64,000 nucleotides of DNA from UBA4427 sp045106235 (GCA_045106235.1 JBGCEJ010000005.1:62001-126000), one strand, 5' to 3'. Shown: positions 18,976-27,624, counted from the stretch's first letter. Made by a program: numbers and translations. The notes: generated by a model from the sequence alone, not told the origin.

Positions 18976-20064
18976 ATGTCAACGTTCTTGAAAATTGTAT
19001 TGATGCTGATGATCGTGGGCTTGCTGAGCTTGGGCGGGCTCGCCTTCTGGTTTCAGTCTGCGCTTGAACCCGTTGCCTCGGGCGGAGGGCGCGGGGCGGA
19101 AGGCTCTCTCGGGCATGAAGGCTCTCTCGGGCACGAAGGCTCTCTCGGGCACGAAGGCTCCGCCAAGACCGTCGCGTTTCGCGTGGAGCCGGGAGATACC
19201 CTCGGCCGCGTCGCTGCAGAGCTCGAATCCAAGGGACTGATCCGAGACGCTCGGGTCGCACGCTGGTTCGCGCGAGCGGAAGAGATTTCCTCCGGACTCA
19301 AGGTGGGCGACTACGAACTCTCCCCGAGCCAGTCCACACCCGAGATTCTCGGGACCCTCGTCGAGGGGCGAGTCAACACCTACTCCGTCGTGATTCCCGA
19401 AGGCATCCGGGCCACAGAGATCGCGGATCGCCTCGCCGCCGCAGGGCTCGCGGATCGCTCGGCCTTCCTGGAAGTCGTTCTCGACCCGGGCGCGCCGGCG
19501 CGCTTCGGTGTCGAAGGCCCGAATCTCGAAGGCTATCTCTTCCCTGATACCTACCGCTTCGCGCGCGGCCTCCCTCCCGGACGAATCGCCGAAACGATGG
19601 TCGCCGAGTTCAAACGCGTCTACGCCGAGCTGGTCCCCGACCCCACAAAGCAAGCCCTGTCTATGCAAGAACTGACGACGCTCGCTTCCATCGTGGAGAA
19701 AGAAACGGGCGCAGCGCACGAACGCCCGCTGATCGCCGCCGTGTTCCTCACCCGAATGCGCCGGGGCATGCGTCTGGAAACCGATCCCACCGTCATCTAC
19801 GGCATTCCCAACTTCGACGGAAATATTCGGCGCAAACACCTCGAAGACGAATCGAACCCCTACAACACGTATCGCATTCGCGGCCTGCCTCCGGGCCCCA
19901 TCGCCAGCCCCGGCCGAGAGGCTTTGCAAGCCGTCCTTGAGCCTGCGGACTCGCCCTATATTTTCTTTGTTTCCAAGAACGATGGCACCCACATCTTCTC
20001 CACCACCTACGCCGAACACGAACGCAATGTGGACCGCTATCAGCGTCGGCGTCGTAAGAAATGA
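18976..20064 (+). CDS. mltG: Endolytic murein transglycosylase MltG
   Basis: 362 aa. One N-terminal membrane helix (about 5-27) is followed by a low-complexity linker of three GSLGHE units, then a LysM-like domain (FRVEPGDTLGRVAAELESKGLI). The catalytic YceG domain has LEGYLFPDTYRF, LASIVEKET with the catalytic Glu, and DPTVIYG. YNTYRIRGLPPGPIASPG comes near the end. MltG cleaves nascent glycan strands and so sets their length at the inner membrane. Its stop overlaps the next start (ATGA). Confidence 0.95.
   Translation: MSTFLKIVLMLMIVGLLSLGGLAFWFQSALEPVASGGGRGAEGSLGHEGSLGHEGSLGHEGSAKTVAFRVEPGDTLGRVAAELESKGLIRDARVARWFARAEEISSGLKVGDYELSPSQSTPEILGTLVEGRVNTYSVVIPEGIRATEIADRLAAAGLADRSAFLEVVLDPGAPARFGVEGPNLEGYLFPDTYRFARGLPPGRIAETMVAEFKRVYAELVPDPTKQALSMQELTTLASIVEKETGAAHERPLIAAVFLTRMRRGMRLETDPTVIYGIPNFDGNIRRKHLEDESNPYNTYRIRGLPPGPIASPGREALQAVLEPADSPYIFFVSKNDGTHIFSTTYAEHERNVDRYQRRRRKK
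19099..19160 (+). repeat. 18-bp tandem repeat inside mltG
   Basis: Three full copies and one partial copy of GAAGGCTCTCTCGGGCAC (first copy ends CAT) run head to tail. They encode repeated EGSLGH in the linker between the membrane helix and the LysM-like domain. The unit is a multiple of three, so changes in copy number would alter linker length without a frameshift. Confidence 0.95.
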
Positions 20065-20744
20065 GCCTCCTCGAGGAACAGCAGGCTTTCTACACGCAGC
20101 GCGTCCCGGACCAGTTCAACCATACACTTGAGCAACAGCGCAAAAACGTCGAAGCCGGAGAAGCGCCGGACGAGGCGAAACGGCTCGAGGAGATGGAAGC
20201 AGTCCGCGCATCGATCGCCGTCAAGGTCAAGGCTCAAAGCCAGGGCGAGAGCGAAGGGACCGAACACCTCTTCGAAATCGACCGCGGCGTTATGCGACAT
20301 CTTGGGCAGAGTGAAGTGCCTCTACGGCCGCCCTTCATGCGAATCGAACATACGCTGGACGATTTCCCCAACCTGCGCCGGGAATGCGGCGACTCGCTGC
20401 TTGGCTTTCTCGGCGGTCTCGCGGGCCTCGGCGACGAGATGAAGCTCACCGCTCTCCGCGTCCGCAACCTTCGCGAGCTCGAAGGCGGCCTGCGTTTCGA
20501 ACGAATCGGGCCCGGCGGCTTCGTCTTGAATGCCTTCTTCGGCGCGGCGGCGAGCGCCGAGGCTGCGGCTACGGGCGCTGAGCCAGATCCCCGCGCGACC
20601 ATCCGCCTGAGCGAGGAAGTCTACGGACTCCTCCAGAGCGGCACGCTCGACCCCCAGGATGCTTTCCTCGACGGACGCATCGAGATTGAGGGAGACCTCG
20701 AGATGGCGATTGGACTAGCGCTCACGGCGGCCTCTCCGGACTAG
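20061..20744 (+). CDS. SCP2-like (sterol carrier) domain protein
   Basis: 227 aa, translationally coupled to mltG. Residues 1-60 are charged and helical (LEQQRKNVEAGEAPDEAKRLEEME). The middle has a conserved-looking segment, FPNLRRECGDSLLGFLGGLAGLGDEMKLT. The C-terminal 40-50 residues (ATIRLSEEVYGLLQSGTLDPQDAFLDG, then IEGDLEMAIGLA) match the end of the SCP2 lipid-binding fold, where a helix and a strand close a hydrophobic tunnel. It may bind or transfer a lipid or isoprenoid. The link to cell-wall genes is positional only. Confidence 0.65.
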   Translation: MSLLEEQQAFYTQRVPDQFNHTLEQQRKNVEAGEAPDEAKRLEEMEAVRASIAVKVKAQSQGESEGTEHLFEIDRGVMRHLGQSEVPLRPPFMRIEHTLDDFPNLRRECGDSLLGFLGGLAGLGDEMKLTALRVRNLRELEGGLRFERIGPGGFVLNAFFGAAASAEAAATGAEPDPRATIRLSEEVYGLLQSGTLDPQDAFLDGRIEIEGDLEMAIGLALTAASPD

Positions 20745-20814
20745 GTTATCCCTAGACAGGCAAAGCAGGCGCGCAAAGCAGACAGGCCTAGCAAGGCGAA
20801 CCGCCGGAAGCGGT

Positions 20815-21852
20815 CTAGGTCAGCGCGACTTCGCGGAGCAGCGCAATATTATCAAGGGCCTTACCCGCGCCGTGTACCACTGCGGTGAAGGGATCTTCAC
20901 TGCGCATGATCGGGAGGCGCGTTTCCTGGCGCAGCAGATGATCAAGGTCATTGAGCATCGAACCACCACCAACGAGCATGATGCCTCGGTCGACGATATC
21001 TGCGGCAAGCTCCGGCGGCGTCTTTTCGAGCGTGAGATGGACCGTCTCGACGATCGCATGGATCGGTTCGATCAGCGCTTCACGCATCTCGTCACTCGTC
21101 GTGACGACGACTTTCGGAATCCCGGCAACGAGATCGCGGCCCTTGATTTCCATCTCGGCCGTCTTGCTATCTGCGGACGCGGTGCCGATCGTCATCTTGA
21201 CGTCTTCCGCCGTACGCTCGCCGATCAGCATGTTGAACTTGCGCTTCACGTAGTTGATGATCGCCTCGTCCATCTTATCGCCACCGGTCCGGATAGACCG
21301 TGAAGTCACGATGCCCGAGAGTGAAATCACAGCGACGTCTGTCGTGCCGCCACCGATATCTACAACCATGTTGCCCGTCGGGGCCGTCACGTCGAGCCCC
21401 GCTCCGATCGCAGCCGCCATCGGCTCTTCGATCAGGAAAACCTCACGCGCGCCAGCGGACAGAGCCGACTCGCGAACGGCCCGCTTCTCAACGCTCGTAA
21501 TGCAGGGCGGAACGCAAATCACAATGCGCGGCCGAGCCAGCGTGCGGCGATTATGGGCGCGTTGAATGAAGTAGCGAAGCATCGCTTCGGTAATTTCGAA
21601 GTCGGCGATCACGCCGTCCTTGATCGGGCGAACCGCTTCAATCGAGCCAGGCGTTCGGCCTAACATCTCTTTCGCAGCATGACCGACGGCGCGTACACGC
21701 TGGGTGCGACCTCCGCTTTCGGTCTGCACAGCGACGACGCTGGGCTCGGAGCAGACAACGCCCTTCCCTTTCAGGTACACGAGCGTATTTGCCGTACCGA
21801 GATCGATCGCGAGATCGTGAGAGAACATTCCTGCAATGGCATCGATGAACAT
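20815..21852 (-). CDS. mreB: Rod shape-determining protein MreB
   Basis: A 345-aa bacterial actin with all nucleotide-binding motifs: phosphate 1 DLAIDLGTANTLVY, phosphate 2 NMVVDIGGGTTDVAVISL, connect 1 SALSAGAREVFLIEEPMAAAIGAG (near residue 150), and adenosine IMLVGGGSML. The start MFIDAIAGMFSHDLAIDLG matches an amphipathic membrane-binding N-terminus. It forms membrane-bound filaments that guide sidewall peptidoglycan synthesis, so the cell is probably rod-shaped. No mreC/mreD follow here. Confidence 0.97.
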   Translation of the reverse strand: MFIDAIAGMFSHDLAIDLGTANTLVYLKGKGVVCSEPSVVAVQTESGGRTQRVRAVGHAAKEMLGRTPGSIEAVRPIKDGVIADFEITEAMLRYFIQRAHNRRTLARPRIVICVPPCITSVEKRAVRESALSAGAREVFLIEEPMAAAIGAGLDVTAPTGNMVVDIGGGTTDVAVISLSGIVTSRSIRTGGDKMDEAIINYVKRKFNMLIGERTAEDVKMTIGTASADSKTAEMEIKGRDLVAGIPKVVVTTSDEMREALIEPIHAIVETVHLTLEKTPPELAADIVDRGIMLVGGGSMLNDLDHLLRQETRLPIMRSEDPFTAVVHGAGKALDNIALLREVALT

Positions 21853-22083
21853 GCGATTCTCCAAGGGCGATCGCGTGCGGGGGGAGCCGCGACACCTGCC
21901 CCTATACATCGGCAAGAATGCGCAGAGGTTGAGGCAAAACACGGTCGGAGAAGGCGAAAACGACACACCGCGTCGTGAGGAGGCTCACATCCCAGCGGAA
22001 ATTCGACACCGGCGGGCGTCGCCTAGGGCGAATGCTAGACGTGCCCCCCAGCGTTCGGCGGAGGCTCCCTCAAGCGCCGCGAT

Positions 22084-22686
22084 CTACTCGCGGGTCGCGC
22101 CTTCGTCGCGGGCCACAACGGGCTCCGTCTCAACGAGGTCTTGCAGGCTCTGCAGCTGCGCCGAAAGTTCGCGCACGCCGCCTCGGATATTGCCCAGATG
22201 CGATTGATGGGCGGTCAAGACCGCCTGGGTTCGACCCAGCTCCGCTTCCAAACCGGTCACGACAGCTTGAAGCTGACCATTGAGCCGCATCTGATAGCCC
22301 ACGATCAGCGCTGCGATCACAAGACCCAGCAGCCCGAGCCAAATCGGGATTCCGCGCCCGGGGGCGTCCTCACCGGCATCCGCGCCTGTCTTGGCGCCTT
22401 CGCCAGCCGGGGCGTCGGGGCTTCGGACAAGATTCAGATCTGCGCGGTCCGATCGTTCAGGACTCGCTGCAGCGTCCACGGGTTTCGCACTCTCGCCGGT
22501 CCCAGAAGTTAATGCGGAAGTTGATGACGAAGCCGTATCGTCGCTCTCGCTGACCGAAGTCCCAGCACTTTCCGTCTTGCTGTCGGCCGGACCGGAGGAC
22601 GCATGGGAGGACGCATGCGTCGTGGGTTCGGATTCAACTTCAGAGGGAAGGTTAGAGCGGAGATCAGAGCGAAGGTCGGAGGCCAT
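22084..22686 (-). CDS. Single-pass membrane coiled-coil protein after pafA
   Basis: A 200-aa unrecognised protein beginning 26 bases after the pafA stop, so probably on the proteasome transcript. Residues 1-110 are predicted disordered, rich in Ser/Ala/Asp/Glu. Residues 113-131 (PIWLGLLGLVIAALIVGYQ) form one membrane helix with no signal-peptide features. Residues 134-186 form a likely coiled coil with heptad-spaced Leu/Val (LNGQLQAVVTGLEAEL, LSAQLQSLQDLV). The topology would place the long disordered arm in the cytoplasm or the coiled coil in the periplasm; the sequence does not settle which. The coding call is reasonable, the function unknown. Confidence 0.65.
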   Translation of the reverse strand: MASDLRSDLRSNLPSEVESEPTTHASSHASSGPADSKTESAGTSVSESDDTASSSTSALTSGTGESAKPVDAAASPERSDRADLNLVRSPDAPAGEGAKTGADAGEDAPGRGIPIWLGLLGLVIAALIVGYQMRLNGQLQAVVTGLEAELGRTQAVLTAHQSHLGNIRGGVRELSAQLQSLQDLVETEPVVARDEGATRE

Positions 22687-22712
22687 GGATGGGGAGTATC
22701 CTGAGAGCTGGA

Positions 22713-24119
22713 TTAAGACTGGATCACGAGCTTGGAAAGACTCGTCTTTCGGAGATTGGTTTTCTGAATCGTGCGAACGAGTTCAGCCACCTTCTCGGTG
22801 TCGGTTTCAAACGGATTATTGCAGATCACCCGCACGTTCAGCAGATTGCCAAGGCGGATATTCGACCAGTCGAGGTCGTACTGGATCGAGTTCTCCCGAG
22901 CCAGCTTGATGAACTCACCTCGCATGCGCGCCCGCGTATCCGGCGGCGGCTCGGTCTTCGCTGCGTCCACTTCCTCGTCCGTGAAGAGTCGGTCGACCAT
23001 GCCCTTTCGCTCGAGCAGGTAGAAGAGACTTCGGTCGCGGCGAATATCGTGGTATTGCAGGTCGAGCATCAGTACGCGCGGATCCGTCCAGGTCGTGTTG
23101 TGCTTGTCGACCCAGTTCTGAATCAGCTTCCGCTTGATCACCCAGTCCACCTGGCGGTCGAGCTTGTCCGGGTCCGTATCGAGGCAATCGAGCGCGTGCT
23201 GCCACATATGCACGGCTTTCTTGTGATCCTCGGTCACCGGGTACTGCTCGATATACTTCTGGGCCATCTCGCAGTATTCGCGCTGAATCTCAATGGGCGA
23301 GTATTCGCGGCCGTTATCAAGGCGCAGGCGTCGCTTACACGTCGCGTCGTAGGTGATGTCCTTGATCGCCTTGACTGGATTGCGGAGCGTGAAGTCCTTG
23401 TTGATGTAGTTGTCTTCGATCATCTGAAGAACGACGGAAGCCGTCCCCACCTTCACGAAGTTGGTCCACTCGCTCATATTCGAGTCGCCCACGATCACGT
23501 GAAGGCGTCGATACTTCTCGCGATCCGCGTGCGGCTCGTCGCGCGTGTTAATGATCGAGCGATCGTTGGTCGTCGTGCCCGAAATCTTCTGATAGATATG
23601 CTGGGCGCGCTGACTCACGCAGTAGTGAATGCCGTCCTGGGTTTGAAAGACCTTGCCCGCCCCCGTGTAGATCTGGCGCGTCACGAGGAAGGGAATCAGT
23701 TGCTCTGCGAGATAGTAGAAGTCCACATCGCGATCGACGAGATAGTTCTCGTGGCAGCCGTAGCTATTGCCGACGAAATCCGTGTTGTTCTTGAAGATCG
23801 AGAGCTTCCCTGGAATACGCTCTTCGCGGATCTTTTCTTCCGCGTAGATCTGCAGATCTTCCAGTACGCGTTCGCCGGCCCTGTCGTAAATAACAAGCTG
23901 GCCCGGCGCGGCGCATTCGGGCGTCGCGTATTCGGGATGACATCCCGTGTCCTGATAGAAGCGGGCACCATTCTCAAGAAATACGTTGAGAAAGTGCTCC
24001 GTCGTAATCAGTTTCTCAAAGAGAAAGCGAATGGCCTTTTCGACCGGCAAGGTCTTTCGACCTTCGGGAGTGAAAATGATCCCGAATTCAGTCTCGATGC
24101 CATAGATGCGCTTCTGCAC
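22713..24119 (-). CDS. pafA: Pup--protein ligase PafA
   Basis: A 468-aa glutamine-synthetase-fold ligase that couples the C-terminal Glu of Pup to substrate lysines. The opening MQKRIYGIETEFG and NGARFYQDTGCHPEYATPE (catalytic Asp57) follow the PafA pattern, without the extra loop found in Dop. Other conserved segments are FKNNTDFVGNSYGCHENYL, INTRDEPHADREKYRRLHVIVGDSNMSE (residues about 190-217) and RARMRGEF. It is the last of the six proteasome-system genes, with a 119-base gap from prcA. The order mpa-dop-pup-prcB-prcA-pafA is that of Actinobacteria. Confidence 0.97.
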   Translation of the reverse strand: MQKRIYGIETEFGIIFTPEGRKTLPVEKAIRFLFEKLITTEHFLNVFLENGARFYQDTGCHPEYATPECAAPGQLVIYDRAGERVLEDLQIYAEEKIREERIPGKLSIFKNNTDFVGNSYGCHENYLVDRDVDFYYLAEQLIPFLVTRQIYTGAGKVFQTQDGIHYCVSQRAQHIYQKISGTTTNDRSIINTRDEPHADREKYRRLHVIVGDSNMSEWTNFVKVGTASVVLQMIEDNYINKDFTLRNPVKAIKDITYDATCKRRLRLDNGREYSPIEIQREYCEMAQKYIEQYPVTEDHKKAVHMWQHALDCLDTDPDKLDRQVDWVIKRKLIQNWVDKHNTTWTDPRVLMLDLQYHDIRRDRSLFYLLERKGMVDRLFTDEEVDAAKTEPPPDTRARMRGEFIKLARENSIQYDLDWSNIRLGNLLNVRVICNNPFETDTEKVAELVRTIQKTNLRKTSLSKLVIQS

Positions 24120-24238
24120 GGAGCCGCCTGACCGCTTGAGCGATGCTTCATTCGGCGTCGAACATGCCCTCGACGCTTGTCGAAGAGAGCAAAATCTGAA
24201 GTCGAATTAGAAGCAAGAGGGAACGCACCACGCGTGCC

Positions 24239-24937
24239 CTACTCGTTCAGCATACCTTTTACTTCATCGGTAGAAAGGCGGCAGAACTTGCGGCCCGTTC
24301 GTTCCCGGTCGAGTAGACAAACCTCAAGGCTCTCGGCCTCTAGATCAGAACTTCGTTCTGCTCCAGCGCTCAGCGCCCTGCGTCCCAAATTCGCTGCTTC
24401 CCCCGCGGGCATGCCCTCACGGTAGTCGGTTCGCAGCACAGATTCGACGTCCTCGACATTTCCACCAATGGCGCAAAAACCGGGATGGTCACTGATGAAC
24501 CCGTCGTATTTCACTCGGTAGATCGAGTTCGACTTGTGGTCCTCGTATCGATCGTCGCCGACCTCAACGACCATGATCTCAAGCTCAAGCGGCTTGATCT
24601 CACGAGTAAAGACTTCGCCAATGACCTGGGAGAAGGCATTGGCCAGAGCCTTACCGGCCACGTCCTCACGGCTGTAGGCATAGCCCTTGGTATCCGCGAA
24701 GCGGACGCCGACCTTCCGGAGCTGATCGAATTCGCTGAACTTCCCGACCCCTGCGAAGGCGATGCGATCATAGATCTCACCCACCTTCGAGAGACTCGTC
24801 GCATTCTCAGCCATGAGCAGCACGCCGCCCTGGTGTTCGATGGCGACAATGGACTTGCCTCGCGAGATGCCCTTTCGAGCGAATTCGGCCTTATCGGCCA
24901 TCACCTGTTCAGGAGATACGTAGAATGGCATCGACAT
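24239..24937 (-). CDS. prcA: Proteasome alpha subunit
   Basis: A 232-aa subunit of the 20S core outer rings. It opens MSMPFYVSPEQVMADKAEFARKGI-type sequence (residues 1-24), almost the mycobacterial PrcA start. KSIVAIEHQGGVLLMAEN, FAGVGKFSEFDQLRKVGVRFADT and GYAYSREDV follow. The N-terminal residues form the gate, and pockets between alpha subunits take the GQYL tail of Mpa. It lacks the beta-type catalytic Thr, as expected. Its ATG overlaps the prcB stop by one base. Confidence 0.97.
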   Translation of the reverse strand: MSMPFYVSPEQVMADKAEFARKGISRGKSIVAIEHQGGVLLMAENATSLSKVGEIYDRIAFAGVGKFSEFDQLRKVGVRFADTKGYAYSREDVAGKALANAFSQVIGEVFTREIKPLELEIMVVEVGDDRYEDHKSNSIYRVKYDGFISDHPGFCAIGGNVEDVESVLRTDYREGMPAGEAANLGRRALSAGAERSSDLEAESLEVCLLDRERTGRKFCRLSTDEVKGMLNE

Positions 24938-25728
24938 TAGAGGTTCCCTCCCGCCGCGCGGGCCGCCAGGATTTCGCGATAGACCGTGGCGATTTCTTCC
25001 TCGCTCGCGTCGCTATGTCCGGACGATGTACAAACTTTGATGATCGGATAGATGCCGCGTTCGAGATCGACGCCACCCGTGGCCCGGTCTTCATCGGCCG
25101 CAGCCGTGAGTCCCGCAACCGCGACCTTGATCGCCTCTTCACGGTTCAGATCCGCTCGCCAGCCATGCTTCAACGACTCACGCGCGTAAAGTCCGCCCGA
25201 GCCCGTCGCGTCGAACTCGCCTTCTTCGTAGCGACCGCCTGTGATGTCGAATTTCCAAAGGCGGCCCGTCTTGCGGCGCGTGTCGAAGCCCGCGAAGAGC
25301 GGCACGACCGCGAGGCCCTGCATCGCCGCGGGAAGATTCGCGCGAATCATCTGAGAGAGCTTGTTCGCTTTGCCCTCGAGCTCCAGCGTTTCGCCCTCAA
25401 TCTTCTCGTAATGTTCCAGCTCGACCGAAAGCACGCGAGCCATTTCGATACACGGTCCCGCCGCGCCCGAAATCGCCATCACCGAATATGGATCCGTCTC
25501 GAAGACTTTCACCACATCGCGCGAAGCCACGGAATGGCCTGCCGTCGCGAGGCGATCGCCTGCAACGAGGACGCCGTCCCCAAACTTCATGGTCAGAACC
25601 GTGGTGCCATGGGGCACCATATCCGCCGCGCTCTTTCCCCATGCCGAGAGATCCGGCAGGAGTTGCGGTTGATCAATCTGGAGAAGCTCGAAAAAACTCG
25701 AACCTTGGTAGCTGCCTAGAACCGGCAC
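24937..25728 (-). CDS. prcB: Proteasome beta subunit
   Basis: A 263-aa Ntn-hydrolase, the catalytic subunit of the 20S core. A 41-residue propeptide ends MVPHG, and cleavage would expose Thr42 (TTVLTMKFGDGVLVAGDR) as the nucleophile. The expected Asp/Lys partners appear in AGDRLAT and SRDVVKVFE. The motif ATGSGGLYARESLK lies near residue 170. It is coupled to prcA. Its start is 105 bases after pup. Confidence 0.97.
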   Translation of the reverse strand: MPVLGSYQGSSFFELLQIDQPQLLPDLSAWGKSAADMVPHGTTVLTMKFGDGVLVAGDRLATAGHSVASRDVVKVFETDPYSVMAISGAAGPCIEMARVLSVELEHYEKIEGETLELEGKANKLSQMIRANLPAAMQGLAVVPLFAGFDTRRKTGRLWKFDITGGRYEEGEFDATGSGGLYARESLKHGWRADLNREEAIKVAVAGLTAAADEDRATGGVDLERGIYPIIKVCTSSGHSDASEEEIATVYREILAARAAGGNL

Positions 25729-25833
25729 AGTTCCCCCCTCAGAAAACTATCAGCGCGAAGCGCCGACTTCCGAACCCACTCGACCGACCATCGCGGTCGA
25801 GCGGACTCGGCTTAAGCCACCGAAGCGTGCGAT

Positions 25834-26109
25834 TTACTCGCCGCCTCGCTGAACGTAATTCTTAACGAACTCTTCGGCGTTCTCTTCGAGCACCGAATCG
25901 ATCTCGTCGAGGAGATTATCCATCTCCTCCTTCAGCTCTTCGCCCTTCTCAGCGAGCTTCTGGCCGCCGTCGTCGGAATCACCGCCGTCGTCGCCATCGC
26001 CTCCGCCCTTTTTCTTCTGCTCTTGCTCGCCAGCAGCCATATAGAGCGGGATCGGGTCGACCTCTTCGGTCTTCTTCTTGCGCTTCAGGGTCTTCAGAAA
26101 AACTGCCAT
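25834..26109 (-). CDS. pup: Prokaryotic ubiquitin-like protein Pup, natively Glu-terminated
   Basis: 91 aa. The C-terminal half (residues 50-91) has the Pup signature DNLLDEIDSVLEENAEEFV, followed by NYVQRGGE. It ends in GGE, so it is ready for ligation, unlike mycobacterial GGQ, which Dop must deamidate. The ATG at 26109 has a strong GGAGG eight bases upstream. It adds about 23 residues (MAVFLKTLKRKKKTEEVD onward) before MAAGEQEQKKKGGG, where a typical 60-70 residue Pup would begin (ATG at 26040, no good ribosome site). It is flanked by dop (30 bases upstream) and prcB. The family is certain; start choice is moderately sure. Confidence 0.93.
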   Translation of the reverse strand: MAVFLKTLKRKKKTEEVDPIPLYMAAGEQEQKKKGGGDGDDGGDSDDGGQKLAEKGEELKEEMDNLLDEIDSVLEENAEEFVKNYVQRGGE

Positions 26110-26139
26110 TCTTTTGTCCTCCGGGCTCAATTGTTCGGA

Positions 26140-27624
26140 TCAGGAGCCCATATTCTCGAGCAGCTGTGCGGCGGTCTTCGACCGGTCGAGCAGCTCCTCG
26201 ACGAATTCACTTGTGCCCTTCAAGGGCTCGGCCATCATCACGCGCTTAATCGATTCGTCTTCCAGGCCGAAGGAAATCGAATCCCAATTCACGCCAAACA
26301 CTTCGCTCGGGTATCGCCGCAGGCATTCGCCTCGGAAAAATGCCCGCGTGTCCCGCGGCGGATTGTAGACTGCGTGTTGAATCTCTTCGTCGGTCACGAT
26401 GCGCTCGGCCTTCCCCTGCCGCTCCAGCAAGTAGTAGAGGCCCTTATCCGGTCGCGAATCGTGATACTGCAGATCGAGCATCTGCACCTGAGAATCACTC
26501 CAGGAGAGATTCTTGCGACTCATATAGCTTTCGATCAAGCGCTTCTTGATCACCCAATCGATGCGGGTATCAAGCTCCATCGGATCTCGCTGAAGGGCTT
26601 CAAGCGTCTCCTGCCATTTCGTCATCACATCTTGTTGGACGGGGTCCAGCGTGCGTGAGGACGTATAGGCAAGCGCCATGTCCAGGAAATCGCTCTGAAT
26701 TTGAAGCGCCGTTTTCGACGTTCCATCATCCATCGTAAGTTCATGCTTGAGCGTCAGGTCATGGGACACTTCGCGAATCGCACGCACCGGGTCTCGAAGC
26801 GAAAGATTCTTGGTAATCGCCCCATCCTCGATCATCGACAGAATCAGCGCAGTCACGCCGTTCCGCAGATAGATCGTGTACTCGGACATATTCGAATCAC
26901 CGACGATCACATGCAGTCGACGATATTTATCGCGATCCGCGTGCGGTTCATCGCGGGTATTCACGATCGGCCGCTTCACCATCGTATCGAGCGCGACTTC
27001 GGTTTCGAAGAAGTCGGCGCGCTGAGACAATTGGTAGTCGCAGGGGTGGTTCCGGTTTTCACTTCCGACCTTGCCCGCACCACACCAGATCTGGCGGGTC
27101 GAGAAGAAGGGAAGCAGCGGCTCGACGACCTGCTTGAACGACGTTCGCCGATCCATCAGGTAGTTCTCATGGCAGCCGTAGGAGTTGCCTTTGCGATCCG
27201 AGTTATTCTTATAGATGAGCATCTGCGCACCATCGGGCAGCAGCTGATTCGCCTCTCGGCGGCTCATCTCGATCACGCGCTCGCCCGCTTTCTCGTGAAT
27301 CACGAGATCCCGCGCGTTCGTCACTTCCGGACTAGAGTATTCCGGGTGCGCATGGTCAACGTAATATCGTGCACCGTTAATCAGCGTCTTATTGCGCGCG
27401 ATATTCTCCTGCTGGTTAGGCGTGTACTTCTCGCCCTCCACCTGAAAACCGCGCGCATCTGCGAGTGGATTCTCCTGATCGTAGTCCCAAAGGATATTCC
27501 CCTCTGGATCTTCGCGATACGCGTTCACGATCAACACGCAGGACGAAATCGGATCAAAATCAGGGTCGTTCTTGACCATGATCCCAAACTCGATCTCTGT
27601 GCCCATGATTGTCGGAATCGCCAT
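26140..27624 (-). CDS. dop: Depupylase / deamidase of Pup
   Basis: 494 aa. Paralogue of PafA with the Dop-specific loop (about residues 36-78, containing WDYDQENPLADARGF). The nucleophile region NGARYYVDHAHPEYSSPE contains Asp90. Conserved segments include YKNNSDRKGNSYGCHENYLM, INTRDEPHADRDKYRRLHV-like sequence, and DTRAFFRGECLRRY. The C-terminus MAEPLKGTSEFVEELLDRS resembles mycobacterial Dop. It hydrolyses the Pup-lysine bond and recycles Pup; deamidation is unnecessary here because Pup ends in Glu. The ATG at 27624 opens MAIPTIMGTEIEFG; a GTG at 27675 is also in frame. A 239-base gap separates it from mpa. Confidence 0.96.
   Translation of the reverse strand: MAIPTIMGTEIEFGIMVKNDPDFDPISSCVLIVNAYREDPEGNILWDYDQENPLADARGFQVEGEKYTPNQQENIARNKTLINGARYYVDHAHPEYSSPEVTNARDLVIHEKAGERVIEMSRREANQLLPDGAQMLIYKNNSDRKGNSYGCHENYLMDRRTSFKQVVEPLLPFFSTRQIWCGAGKVGSENRNHPCDYQLSQRADFFETEVALDTMVKRPIVNTRDEPHADRDKYRRLHVIVGDSNMSEYTIYLRNGVTALILSMIEDGAITKNLSLRDPVRAIREVSHDLTLKHELTMDDGTSKTALQIQSDFLDMALAYTSSRTLDPVQQDVMTKWQETLEALQRDPMELDTRIDWVIKKRLIESYMSRKNLSWSDSQVQMLDLQYHDSRPDKGLYYLLERQGKAERIVTDEEIQHAVYNPPRDTRAFFRGECLRRYPSEVFGVNWDSISFGLEDESIKRVMMAEPLKGTSEFVEELLDRSKTAAQLLENMGS

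Noticed and set aside
20745..20814. Terminator between the SCP2-like gene and mreB
   Set aside because: A small 5-bp stem (ACCGC/GCGGT) is present but has no T-tract on either side.
22689..24131. A 480-codon plus-strand open frame opposite pafA
   Set aside because: It is a mirror of the pafA coding frame in GC-rich DNA. The translated sequence has no domain, and PafA on the other strand is unmistakable.
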